Assembly (NCBI GenBank): GCA_035772785.1
Contig: JAOCPU010000005.1
Coordinates: 124,001 to 188,000 of the forward strand
Origin: Phlebiopsis flavidoalba
Lineage: Eukaryota > Basidiomycota > Agaricomycetes > Polyporales > Phanerochaetaceae
Reading direction: 5' to 3'
DNA length: 64,000 bases
Shown one piece after another: positions 46,116 to 56,900 of the stretch (positions within the stretch are counted from its first letter, which is position 1; each line of letters opens with the position of its first letter). The translations under genes and the position numbers were made by a program. The notes below the pieces were generated by a model that saw only the letters and a list, made by a program, of their open reading frames with translations, ran no database searches and was not told where the DNA came from.

Positions 46116-48200
46116 AGAGGCATAGGCATTTCCTGTCGACGGAGATACGTCCGCGAGTGTGAGTGACGTCAATATTCATATTAACAAGAACGTTAATTTG
46201 ACGCACCGGACGCAAGCGGACAGTGTGCTATCAATAGTCAACTTGGTCATCTTCGATGTTGCGCAGGTCTACGAGCGATCTTCAGTGCAATTAGCCAGGC
46301 TACAAAAAAAAGTGTGGTAGAGCTTACGAGTCTATGCGTGATGTGGTGGTTAAAGAGAAAGAGGCTTTCGAGAGAGTCGTGGCGGAGTATATGGTCATTC
46401 AACTGCTCGGCATCTGGGCTGACGCAGCTCCAAGGCGTACGGCCCAAAATGGCTCATGACAAAGCCCATAGTACGCCGTCTAGAGACGTTGTCTGCCACA
46501 GTACTTGCCACAGAGGCCTTGAAAGCGGAGCAGCAATACCGTTTCAAATCGCTGCTTTGCGCATTGCTAGGTCGCATTCACGCTATTGATATCTTGGACA
46601 TACCGAGCAGTTAATTAGTCAAATCTTCTATCGTGCCGTTTCTTATTGTGACTTGGACTAGTGGTAGTTTGCTACGCTACCGCTGCAGCCTCACCGCCGA
46701 TTACCCTGAATGGGACGTGAGGAAAGATAGGCAATTTAACTCGCGAGTTAACTTGCAGGTAACGTCATGACAGGTACTAAAGAGGTTGGATATCCTATAG
46801 CTGACATTTGTGAGGCTAGTGTGTATAAACGTGAATATGATAGACCTGTGGTGAGGAATAACCAGCAAATAATCTAACAGACATAAACTTATATCTGCGC
46901 GAGATGATAATATACGAAAATGTCTTTCCAGCAAATGAGACTTATGCGCAAAGAACGAAATAATTAAGACGCGAAATATTGTAGGCGTCTAAATGTCTGC
47001 CATCAATAGATCAAACCGCCAAACCATAGAGAGAGGGACCCCTGGAGGCGCCAAATCAGTTTTATTCACGTGAAGGTGGTTTTCGTCCGTTTCTTATTGA
47101 CATTGAAAGCGACTTAAAGATTCCAGCTCGATCTTTCGGAAATATCGATAGGTTTATATCGCGTTTTCTCGCGATGTAAACCCTGGTGTATTCTCTGGCT
47201 AACTTTGGCGGGCGTCCGTGGAGAGTAGCACGGTGTTCTATGGTATTCTCATGTTCTCACCATTCCGTCATCCACAACTTGCTCCGTCGTATAATCATAT
47301 GTCAATGCGCACTGATCCATCATGAATCGATGTGCGCGCACAATGTCCCTCACCGCTCCTTTGGGCGGTCGATGATGATCGATAGAGAATTTGAAAGTCG
47401 ATGCCGTACACGCTCCCGCCTCTACAAATCAACTCAAAATATCCATCTGTATATTGCAGCGCGTGCTTCTAGCGAGCGATATATGAGCGTGCACGTATAG
47501 GCTTCTACCCGCGCAGGAAGATCGTCCGTGAAGCTTTGCGATTGTGGGCTCGGAGCCATATTTACGCGTCGCGGAATAGAGCGAACTATCTACGTCTGCA
47601 GTGCAATGCGTTTTTGATCATGACGGGCCGTCGCGTATTTCTGCTGCAATTTTGTCGCGCGCACAGCACATAAGGATGCGGTAAATCGTGGGCCATTCAG
47701 TTGGCAAAGTGTGCGAGTGAAAGGAGGAGAAATGAGCCAATCGCTGTGTTGTGACCGTGATGCGTCACAGGATTGAGTGTCACAGACCGCAGCTCGAGCC
47801 CCGACCCCTGCGTCCATTACGCTCACATGGTCCGTTGGCTTGGCCACTGGCACCGAAAGCAGCGCAGACGAATATTGGCCTGCGGGCCCCAAGAGTCTCA
47901 GAATGGACCGCACTGCTGACCAGCTCCCTGACGTTGCTCGCTGGCGATGAGCCATAGGAAATATTTTCAAGTCAAGCCGGCACACAGGAGTCATATGAAG
48001 GTTTGGAGTGAGAGCGTGTGTATTAATTGTGGAGCTTGGACGAAGTAGCATGAAGAGTGAAGAATGATATCCGCTGTTTAATACATCAAGACGATAGCAT
48101 ATGTACCCGGTGAGACTGCGATGAATAAAACTACAACCAAAAATATAAAACTCATAAGGAGGACGGTGACAGAGAAATGCACGAAGGGGCGGGAGGGCAT
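46116..48200. other. Intergenic, no confident gene
   Basis: About 2 kb. Frames on both strands are short or without known motifs, including a 153-residue minus-strand frame at 47590-48051 that overlaps plus-strand frames and has no recognisable sequence. The stretch is AT-rich in 46600-47150. Confidence 0.4.
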
Positions 48201-49003
48201 CTACTGTTCTCGCCTACACGTGCCGACTACCGCGGGCGGTAGACATCTCGCCGGTATATAGGAATGGGGGTCCTGCCTGCTGCTGGACAAGAGGAAGGGA
48301 TCCCCGTCCCAGCATGAGGGTCTTGATTCGTGGAGCCCTCCCGCGCCTGCTTGGCGACACTGTGGGATCCAACCCGTGGGGGACCGAATGAGAGTCCATC
48401 GTGCCCCAGCGATCTCAAAGGAACCAGGAGGACGTAGCCAGGCTTCCCAAGTGACGACGTGCGGCTCGTTGGTCTGCATGGGATGAACTGCATGCGCACA
48501 CGCCCATCTCGGGCTGCAGACAGAGGTCAGCACACGGGACGGGCAAAGACGGCGCAGCGGCGGGAGTGGTGGCTTCGGTGTGCCCTACTAACATGGAAGC
48601 CCTCGATGCGGCGGTGGAGCTCGCCACACAGTCCTCGTACTCGCACGCCGGGAGGTTCCAGCCCCCCCGCTGCTGCTGCAGGCAGCCGAGAAGCAGCGTG
48701 CGCTTGAGCTCGGGCGAGGTCGACCTCGCGCCCGCCGACGAGGCCGCGGGCTCGTGTCGCGGAGGAAGATCTCGTTGAAGACGTGCGCTGAACGGGTTCC
48801 GTCGCCCCGCCCGCGGGCGTGTTTGTGATGTCGTGTGGCGCGGCGGTGTACGCGGCGCGGAAACAGCTATAAGTGAGGTGAGCTCGTTCGCGAGCCACTG
48901 CGAGGGCGCACTCATGGGACATGTCAGGCCGTCGAGGGGTTTCTGGGAGGTCAGTGCCGCCGGTGGATAGCGTAAAGCTCGAAACAACCAGAGTTGCACT
49001 CAC
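48201..49003 (-). CDS. Unrecognised minus-strand coding candidate
   Basis: Alternating minus-strand frames give protein-like pieces when combined: SQWLANELTSLIA (about 48900), GLVGGREVDLA, then ELKRTLLLGCLQQQRGGWNL, PACEYEDCVAELHRRIEGF (about 48660-48590). Codon third positions are strongly G/C-biased here. I do not recognise a family. The region may be one gene of about 200 residues with several indels. A continuation to about 49410 is possible but not supported by motifs. Confidence 0.35.
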
Positions 49004-49562
49004 AATATTTCGTGCGGCCGCGCCCCCGTCTTATATTTTCTGTGTCCGCAAGGAAGAATTCGTCCTGCAATCGGTCCTGCCACTACTAGACTAGCCATTA
49101 TTGGCGTGCGGGATCGGGCGCGCTAAGGGACATTCTATACTCCGACAACTTGCCACAGGTGTGTGCAGGCTGGAGGGACCCAGCTGGCCTTTCGCCTGTC
49201 CTGGGCCTGAGGCCAGAGGCAGGCCAGAATACACCAGCTTCGAGAATATTGATCGGAACGTGCATCGAGAACCGCCTCACAGCGGACCTCCAGAGGGCGG
49301 ACGCAGCGGCTGCCATGCCCGCGGCCCCTCGTTTCCGTCGCACGATTCGTCTCACAAAGGTCAAGTGTGTAGACCAGGGTACTGGCCAGCGAGTCTCCCG
49401 CGCACACATGCTTTTAGCTAGTTTGGGGTAAACGTAGATGCGCTATGAAATGCCTAAGATTACACGGAACGGGTATACAACCAACAACAAGATAGATATG
49501 CATGTGACAAGTGCGAAACAGAAGTGCGCGTGCGACGAGCAAAGAACCAAGCTTTCCAATTT
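49004..49562. other. Spacer with conflicting frames
   Basis: Both strands carry overlapping open frames of about 100 residues between 49098 and 49431 in GC-rich sequence. I cannot decide between them and recognise neither. Confidence 0.3.
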
Positions 49563-52506
49563 TCATCCGGCCAACGAGTCCAATGTATCCGAGATGACGT
49601 CGCCGTTTACTTCTTCAGCGAGCCAATGACAGCGTCTGGCGCGTATGCGCGTATGGATGACCTGCGCGCCGCGATGAGTCAATTTATCTCTGTGGCCCAC
49701 GTCCAACGCATAACTGACAGGGCGTAACCTTGGGTCGTGCAGCATGTTGAACTCCTCCGTCGCGTCGCGGGGCACCGGCGTAGAGCCAGGATCGCCTTCT
49801 CGCCTCCGGGGTGGTCAGGCAGGAAGCTTGTACCACAGGTCCAGCACCTGACCGTCCTGCAACTACCCACGATCACCCAGCAGTCGTCCTTCCCCTTGTT
49901 GTGCTTCGCGACTCCCTCGTCCTTGCTTGAACGCTGAGCGCCTGCCCTTTGGCGGGCGCGCTCGTATCCACTAGTCCGTCTTTGCCGGCGTGGTGGACGC
50001 AGATGCCTGTATACGGTGATATTGAGTGTTCACGTTCGCCAGAGTCTCAGCATTAACGAACCTTCACACACCTTTGAGCTTGACCCGGCATCCAGGTGGC
50101 CCGCAACGGCGCCTAGCCGTCCCGCAGCCTGCGCGGCCAGTGGGGCCGATGCGCTGCAAGAGGTAGGAAGCCGCTGAGTCGCCAGACACGCGTCCGAAGA
50201 CGACGCAGCCGAGCAGGGACGAGCCAAAAACCACCGAGACGGTTTCGCGCCGTGGACACCACCCGCGGAAAAGCCCCTCAGCCGGACGCGAACAGGACCG
50301 TTGATGGGCTCAATGCCGATTTCGGGCAACAAGAAGACCGTAATGAATGGGCCTTTTTGGCCACTGCAACATGACGCGCGACTCGGGGTCAATCTCGAGA
50401 CCACCCATGGTGTAGTGCAGCGACGGGCGTCATGATCGCGACGTTGAAGAAATCGTCCATCTTTCCACTCGCCCGAGGAGAAGAACTACAAATTCGGTAT
50501 TAGCACAGTCGCTGATCCGGCTGGATGCACAAAAGGCCGAAGCGACGAACCTTCTTGCCAAACGGATCCTTTCTTCTGATCATCGTCCGCGCAGTAAGTG
50601 TTGTAGTCGTCACAAAGGTCTTTCTTGAAGCGTCGACGCGGGGATGCCAATCTCCTTCGCCAGTCGCCTCACCGCTTCGAAGCGCTTCATCAGCCCACGG
50701 CCGACGTACGTAAGTGCTTGCAGTGCCACTCAATCTCCTTCGATGCCTGGCCGTTGAGGACGAGGCGAATCGGGTACTGCACAGCACGTCAGCAAGGTTC
50801 ACGACAACCCCGAGTGCAACAGTGCACAAACCTTGCCATTCTCTCCCAGATCTTGCCAGTCACGTAGTCACGGTGCTGGAGCTCGTCAACCGAACCGCAG
50901 GCCCTGACGGTTGTCGAGCAGGAGACCACCGACACCACGGAAAGCGCCTCCGCGGCCAAGAACTTGACCTTTGCCTCGGGCTCGTTGGTGGGTCGACGAG
51001 ACCGGTAGGGTGCACCTGCGTAACCTTCTCGAGGTCGACAGCGCTTGGCGCCAATCGCGATGCGCGAGCTTCTGTCCGTCACCCGTGCAGTGTCGCCGTT
51101 GGTGGTGGGGAGCTCGTAGTATTCAGGGCGGTACTTCTTGAGGAGTGAGTCCTCGGTGAAGTCGGCGGCGTAGCCACCGGTACCCGGGCAAGGATGACGG
51201 GGCCGTATGCGGTCTCGGTCTTGCCGTTCTGGACGTACTCGACACCAATGACGGTGAGCCGCTCTCGTCCTTGAGGAGCTTCGTGACACGGGCCTTCTTC
51301 TTGATCGCGACGCGGTCTGGCATCTATCGACGGCGAGGTCCTCGAGGCGCTCCACTCTGGGCGTAGGTGATGACCATACCGGGGAGAACTGAGCGTTGCC
51401 ACGGTGTGTACGGGGTTGTGAGTGACCACCGAGGCCGGGCGGACCTTCGAGTAGGTCAAGAAAAGGCGAACTTGTCTTGCAGCCAGTTGACGGCATCGCC
51501 GGAGCGGCCAGTGGAGTGACACGGATCAGGTCGTCGCGAGCCCAAGGTCACGAGCCTATGGGAAGCGTTGTCCAGCACATGTGAGGAAATGGCGAATAGA
51601 TTATAAGATATTGGGGTGGGAGCCGTGTTACAGAGCCAATTAATGAAGAACCGCCCAATGAGAAACGGAAACGGAACTCCCGAGGCCTAAGAAAAGAATA
51701 GCAGGAATGTCCCTGGGATTCAAAAAGCGGGCAGGACGCCACAAGGTTATTCCCATCATTGTAATACCCGGCCAAGGTAGCCGCCTACGCCGGCTTCAGA
51801 GCTGCCCGGCAGCTACAGCGCATGTAATTGCAATGCGCCGACACATTCTGAAGCGACGTGATGGGGTTAAGGAGTGCTAGGAGCCCTCAAAGGCGTGAGG
51901 CTTTGAGACTCGTAGTCTGAGGGACTCCAGCGATATGCACGAAAGACAGATGAAGCATCAAAGAGCGATCGAGGGTAGTCAAAAAAGCCGTAAGCGAAGG
52001 GGCTCTAGCTGGGTCCATGTCGCAAAAGCGTTGAATGGGGCGTGGTGTGATGTGTACCGGCAAAGTGTGAGGACGGCACAGGATGCTCGCTCAAACGCCC
52101 AGGACTCTTCGAGCCGACGTTCGTCCTACCCACGCATCCCCCGCTTCCCGGTGACGTCCCCCGGAGTCCCAAACCAACACAAACGCTTGCGAAGGGCAAC
52201 TCAACTGATTTCTTAGTGTCCTCGAAGAACGTCTTTGCGCCTGTCGGGGATGCCGAGACAGTCTCGTTGTGTCTGGGTACACCGCGCCGTTGATACCAGA
52301 GGTCGCCATGGTGGAGTTTCCACCCATGAATCTGTAGGCAAGGCATAGTCAGCCCAAAGAGGTCACGTAGGAAACATAACCAACTAACGTGACGTACGGT
52401 TGCTTGTCCAGGAGCAGGGGACATTTGCGCCGCGCTCGAGAAGGGTTCCTGTTGTGCGCAGCAGAGAGACCGGCGAGACCACCGCCAACGACGATACTTG
52501 GGACAT
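49563..52506 (-). CDS. FRD1: Soluble fumarate reductase with C-terminal cytochrome b5 domain
   Basis: This is an FAD-dependent fumarate reductase (FRD1/OSM1 type) that reduces fumarate to succinate and reoxidises flavin/NADH. The start is the minus-strand ATG at 52506 (MSQ, then IVVGGGLAGLSAAH, the GGGLAG dinucleotide-binding motif; one base is missing between them). Visible in order: LLERGANV, LLLDKQP, GGNSTMATSGINGAV (about 52330-52280), AKTFFEDTKKS, LGGHSQPRTHRGN (about 51420), KARVTKLLKDE, GVEYVQNGKTETAYGPVILA, GYAADFTEDSLLKKYRPEYY (about 51170-51115), VHPTGLVDP (about 51010), VKFLAAEALR, ELQHRDYVTGKIWER, TKKDPFGKKF, HYTMGGLEIDPESRVM (about 50410-50370), NRLGGSSLLGCVVFGR. The last part is a cytochrome b5-like domain: DCWVIV, FLPDHPGGEKAIL with the heme-ligand His (about 49825-49790), and RDATEEFNMLHDP. 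Numerous indels. Confidence 0.9.
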
Positions 52507-52965
52507 ATATTGTGGTCTGAAAAGACGGGTCGAGATGGATGCCCAGAGAGCAAAGAGGGACGACGGCAAGGACTGCTGTCTTCTTATACAGGTCTGGTAA
52601 TTTGTCACTCACCCCGTGATTGGCACCGGGGGCGAAAGAAGCATGTGACTATCTCAGCACCCGGACGTCTGCTAGGGTGCATGGCCCCCTTTGCATATCC
52701 CCGCACCTCCTCTTTCATGTCTGTTATACCGCATTTTTAGCACAGCTTGTGGTCTACATTAGTGCAGCAGAAATTTCTGTCTTTTTCTAGGATTTTGTGA
52801 GAGCCACATTTACACGAATTTATCGTCGAGTTTACAACCGCCCTCGCAGCGCGCGCACGAGAAATCCTTGGCCGCGCGATCATTACCGTCCGGGGGGCAG
52901 CATCTAATTATCAGCCTGGGCGGTGTGGTAATGTGGGGGTGTGGGGGGTGCCGGAGGAAACACTT
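52507..52965. other. Spacer between fumarate reductase and NR kinase
   Basis: Promoter region of the fumarate reductase and 3' end of the kinase, both minus strand. An apparent extension of the fumarate reductase frame to 52612 is better explained by the ATG at 52506. Confidence 0.45.
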
Positions 52966-54470
52966 CTATATAATCATGAGGTCTACTTCGCCCGCCTTCG
53001 CTGCTGACTCCAGCGAGCTCGGCGGCCGCGCTTTGTCTACGTTCGCCCCCGCCCTACAAACGTCTAGCCCCTGCACAGTCGCCACCAGCCTCTCACAGAC
53101 GGCTTCCACGACTTCTCCCATGCTCTTCTCCAGCCCCTCTATCAGTAGCAGGCCCTTCGCCTTCTCAGTACGGCCTTCCGTGCTCGAGGTCGCCGCCCTC
53201 CTCGAGCATGTCGGTGTGTGCGCGTACATATGCGGGCCATACGATTTGCTCCCATGTTAGAGGGGCGGAATCCCGCCACAGAGCGCCCTCTGTTGGGTCC
53301 GATTGCACTCAAGGAAGCAAGGCGCGTCAGTTCGTGTACGTGTCCAATGTGAACAAGGCACACGGAAAGGAAAGTCGGGATCGGCGTTAAAGAGGGAGAG
53401 GAGAGCGTCAGCGAGGGGGGCGTTTGTTGACGGGGAATTGTGAATGGAAGGGAGGACAAGAAGGTGGACATAAAGGAACGGTTTTATACCAGCGTTCCCA
53501 GGAAGGAGTTGCGACGTCACCGAGACGGAACGCGAACGGGCGAAGTAATGAAAAGGAACTCCGATCCTTACCTGCGGTGTGGTATCCATGTGCAGCCTTT
53601 CGTGTCTTCGTTGCTTAAGCACGTCATGTGGTACGCGCAGGAATACGCGAACGTCCAGCGAGTCTATTACATCCTTGTCGTCGCGAAATTGTGAGGCAAT
53701 TCAACGGATATGAAGAGCGGATCAGGAACGCGCACCTTGTCCCAGTAAAGAAGAACCATCCGTCTACCAAAACCCATACAATCGTCTCTCCCTTTTGCTC
53801 ATGTTCCTTTTGGATTCTAGAAAAGGTCTCTTGCCACCGTGCAGTAGTCACGTCTTCGACCGGCACATCCTTCTGCTTGTTCAGGTGATCGTGTGAGTAG
53901 TGCTCAGCAGGTATGACACCCGTGTGTTTGATCTAGAGCAGAAGCCAAGTATACAATCATTCAGTCTTGCACCCCGAATTTCGTGCCAGAACGCGTCGCA
54001 CCTCGTTTAGAGACGAGACCATTCTCGGCCAATCAATCGCCCCCTCGGGGAGCATCCCAATCCTGGACGTTGTATACGGGATGAATGGGGATCACTAGGT
54101 TCTTGGGGCTAGAAGATGTCAGACTTCTCCTGCAGATAGAGTTGAGCCTGGGCACGCACTGGAGCAAAGTCCTATGGATGGGGGACGTCAGGCCGCTCGC
54201 CGAGAAGAAACTCAGCGCGACGCACATCCTGGTGAAGAATGACACTGTTTGGGAGGATATTCCTCAGATGTTTCGCGAGCGTCGTCTTGCCCGAGCATGT
54301 ATTTGCACCTCTACAAATATAGTAAATAGGAGTTCAGGCGTATATTCAACGCGTTATTGAAGACTGTACGCACCCGATGCCGACCAGGATAACGCGCTGC
54401 TTTTGGCTGAGCGGGTGCAATCAGCGCTCGTCTGACTCATGCTGGAGACCTGGGATCTTGAGCAGAAGAC
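52966..54470 (-). CDS. NRK1: Nicotinamide riboside kinase
   Basis: This kinase phosphorylates nicotinamide riboside (and often nicotinate riboside) to the mononucleotide in NAD+ salvage. Minus-strand order: KQRVILVGIG (about 54410-54385), a short intron, then GANTCSGKTTLAKHLRNIL, the Walker A loop (about 54305-54250); LPNSVILHQD; a second intron; VHPVYNVQDWDAP (about 54085-54050); EEHEQKGETIVWVLVDG (about 53815-53770); DSLDVRVFLRVPHDVLKQRR (about 53670-53610), the LID/Walker B surroundings; and the C-terminal helix LLLIEGLEKSMGEVVEAVCE, ending near 52966. Order and spacing match the fungal NRK family. The middle (53300-53600) is badly frame-broken. The start lies near 54440-54470 and is unresolved. 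Confidence 0.85.
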
Positions 54471-55054
54471 GAGAGGAGTCGGGCAGACGTTCAAAAGACT
54501 CTTAAAATGAAACGCAGTTTCTTGAAAGAGAGCCTTCTGGGCTTTCGATCGCGGTACCGGGTGACTCGAGAGGATAGTAGAAAGAGAGGAATCAGAGCGG
54601 ATCGGGTGGCCGGATCGGTGCGCCTCGGGCGCTTCGATTGCCCGATCAAAGTCGTGCTGGTGCTCCAGTCCGCTTTAGGAAGGGATCTAGAATTGACCAG
54701 CTCGTTGTCCAGTCGTCCGCCTCGGGTTAGGTTTTTACCGAACTATTCAGATTAACTTTTGACATTTTACTTGGTCCGTACCGCCTTTAATTGCACTCTG
54801 GAACATGCCCCCGCATCACAAGGTCGCCAATGCGGGGTCTACTCCAGACCTCGGTCTGACCAGTTGAGCCGCCGGGAACGTCCCCTCCATAAAAACCAGG
54901 TCGGAGCTTGACGTACTGAATATTCACCATGGCGGGCCGACCCTCCCGACTAGCATCGACATAAAAGACCATCGTAAACGAACCCGAAGCTCACAAACAC
55001 AGCGATCAAACTCTACCATGCACACTCGCATCCACGACCAAACCCCGAGTCGCA
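54471..55054. other. Spacer, no confident gene
   Basis: A plus-strand frame at 54507-54755 and a minus-strand frame at 54787-54972 lack family features. The region probably holds the NRK1 promoter. Confidence 0.35.
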
Positions 55055-55334
55055 ATGGCTCGCAACCTCCTGTCGCACGCTCCTCAAATCCCCACATATT
55101 TGCCCTCGAAACGAGTCCGCTCCTCCCACTGGCGCACAGGCCCAACAGACTTGTTCTCCACGCGCTTCGAAGCGATGTCGCACCCGACGCGGTGGGGCTT
55201 CGTCGCCGGGAAGACCGTCGACCGCGCCGCGCTCAAGGAGACGCTGCTTTGCTTGCAGCGGCGCTGGAATGCGTAGAGGGCTCGTGTGCCGGCTGTGTGG
55301 CGCATCCGGACGCATATCACCCACGTTCCATGTA
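55055..55334 (+). CDS. Small basic hypothetical protein
   Basis: ATG at 55055 opens a 73-residue frame (MARNLLSHAPQIPTYLPSKR, then FSTRFEAMSHPTRWGFVAGK) ending at RRWNA. A one-base shift would extend it by about 20 residues to a GTAAGT donor at about 55331, so the real protein may have another exon. The basic composition would fit a small mitochondrial or ribosome-associated protein, but I do not recognise it, and that is only a compositional impression. Confidence 0.35.
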
Positions 55335-55911
55335 AGTCCTTTGCCCTTGATATCGCCAACAACCTAGGCTTACGGTTTGCTTGTAGCCTAGCCGATGGCA
55401 GCGCGATTGGAGTTTCACGCCGTTATATAAATATCCCAAGAGAGCAAGAAGTTATTACCGCCTGAGGCTAGGTATGCTACAGCCATGTTACTATCAGAGT
55501 CATTAGACGACGCTGACTTTTGGCCTGACTAGCGGAACGAAAGTAGATGGGATTTTCGAGACCACGAGTGCATCAAATGCCTGATGCTAGAGGGTCATGA
55601 ATCTCTCTTCAGCCTACAGTTCTAGTCTTCCTTTCAAGCATTCATTACTCTGCAAACACTGTATCACAGCCATAAAATTATCTTTCCAAAGTAATTAGGA
55701 ACCGTTGTATTTGTACCGGAGATTCTACCTATATCTTCATGAATGATATGTGAAGCCAGCCCGCTGAATCGTGAATGCTCGATTCGTCCGACGCTGCCTG
55801 CTGTCGAAGTCAAGATATTTCCGCTTTCGCCGAGACTATATAGTCTAATTTCGGATATGCAGTCTAGTCCGAGTCTTCGAACTCAAGAGCAGCTTGATAC
55901 GTCCGGGCCTT
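55335..55911. other. Intergenic, nothing recognised
   Basis: AT-richer spacer without coding signal; only a short plus-strand frame near 55743-55985. Confidence 0.4.
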
Positions 55912-56900
55912 TTATTTGGGATTCGCTAATGAAGCACCTTTCATTCGACGCTTACATCGTGGAGTCGGGTTTTCTGACACACTAAAGCTACGCAACGTCA
56001 TGCTAAAACAAAGGAGTTTTAACTCACTAGCTTGCCGACTTAAGCAAAGGATGCTCTTCCGTCTCACCAGCCCGAGCTGAGGATTTCTTTCTTTTCCCGT
56101 GCAAGTTCTGCCTTGAGATATTTCGTCACTTCTTCTTCTGCAGGCAGTCTTTGCGTGCGTTTGACTCAGACTCTTTGTTAGGTGACGGCTTGCTAGTTTT
56201 GGCGGCTGCACTAGGCGGTTTAGTTTCCGCTACGCCACTCAGAATGAGCCTCTTTTATGGATCACCGGTGTAGAACTCATTTTACCATTTGCAGGACGTG
56301 ATGGTCCTTCGCTCGTTGATGCAAATGTGATACTCGAGTTAGAAGTGGACACTTCATACGATGAAGGGTACAGTCGACATTTGCGATCTTGCGCGTACGA
56401 TGCGATCTGGAATATGTGAGCGCCAGGAATGGGCGACAAGAGCTCTGACTTACGAGAGCAAACGTCTTTGTAGCATACTTCGCTGCTTCTATTGGCTCCA
56501 TTTCTGACAATGATATCTGCACGGGTTTCTTTGATGGCACATCCAAAGTGAGCTACATCACCTCAAGCCACAAGTCAGTCGAAGACCTAGCACGACTCGA
56601 TGTTCAGACTCACGTTGATTTCTGCACCCCTGGCAGAGCTCCAGTTACCGACATGAAGCTCTCCTTTGGTGATACTTCCAACGAGATCCGCAGCGAACTG
56701 TTCGATGGCATGCGGTAGAAGTGTCAGAACCTGGTCCAAACCTAGTAAACGGAGCGAAGCGGATGAGAGGCTGGAAGCGAGGAGAGAGGCACGTCTTTGT
56801 AGTTATCTAAAGGCCATGAGCTCATCCCGGTCCAGAGAAGATCCAATGCTCGGTGCCGAACGTGTCATATGTTCAGGGACGCACCGCGAGTAGGAGAAAA
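55912..56900 (-). CDS. Unrecognised minus-strand coding candidate with Lys-rich C-terminus
   Basis: Minus-strand pieces follow each other: LTLLPHAIEQFAADLVGSIT then KGELHVGNWSSARGAEIN (about 56725-56620), a segment with VPSKKPVQISLSEMEPIEAA (about 56540-56480), a Ser-rich stretch, and a Lys-rich end (AAPKTSKPSPNKESESN, about 56205-56150, then KKEILSSGW-like sequence). A globular N-terminal region with a basic tail is a consistent picture, but I cannot name the family. At least three frame changes; start unknown. Confidence 0.4.

Noticed and set aside
47590..48051. 153-residue minus-strand open frame
   Set aside because: No family features, overlaps plus-strand frames, and its composition is what chance frames give in GC-rich DNA.
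52384..52612. N-terminal extension of fumarate reductase beyond 52506
   Set aside because: The ATG at 52506 followed by the family's usual MSQ-IVVGGG start explains the gene; the extension has unrelated sequence.
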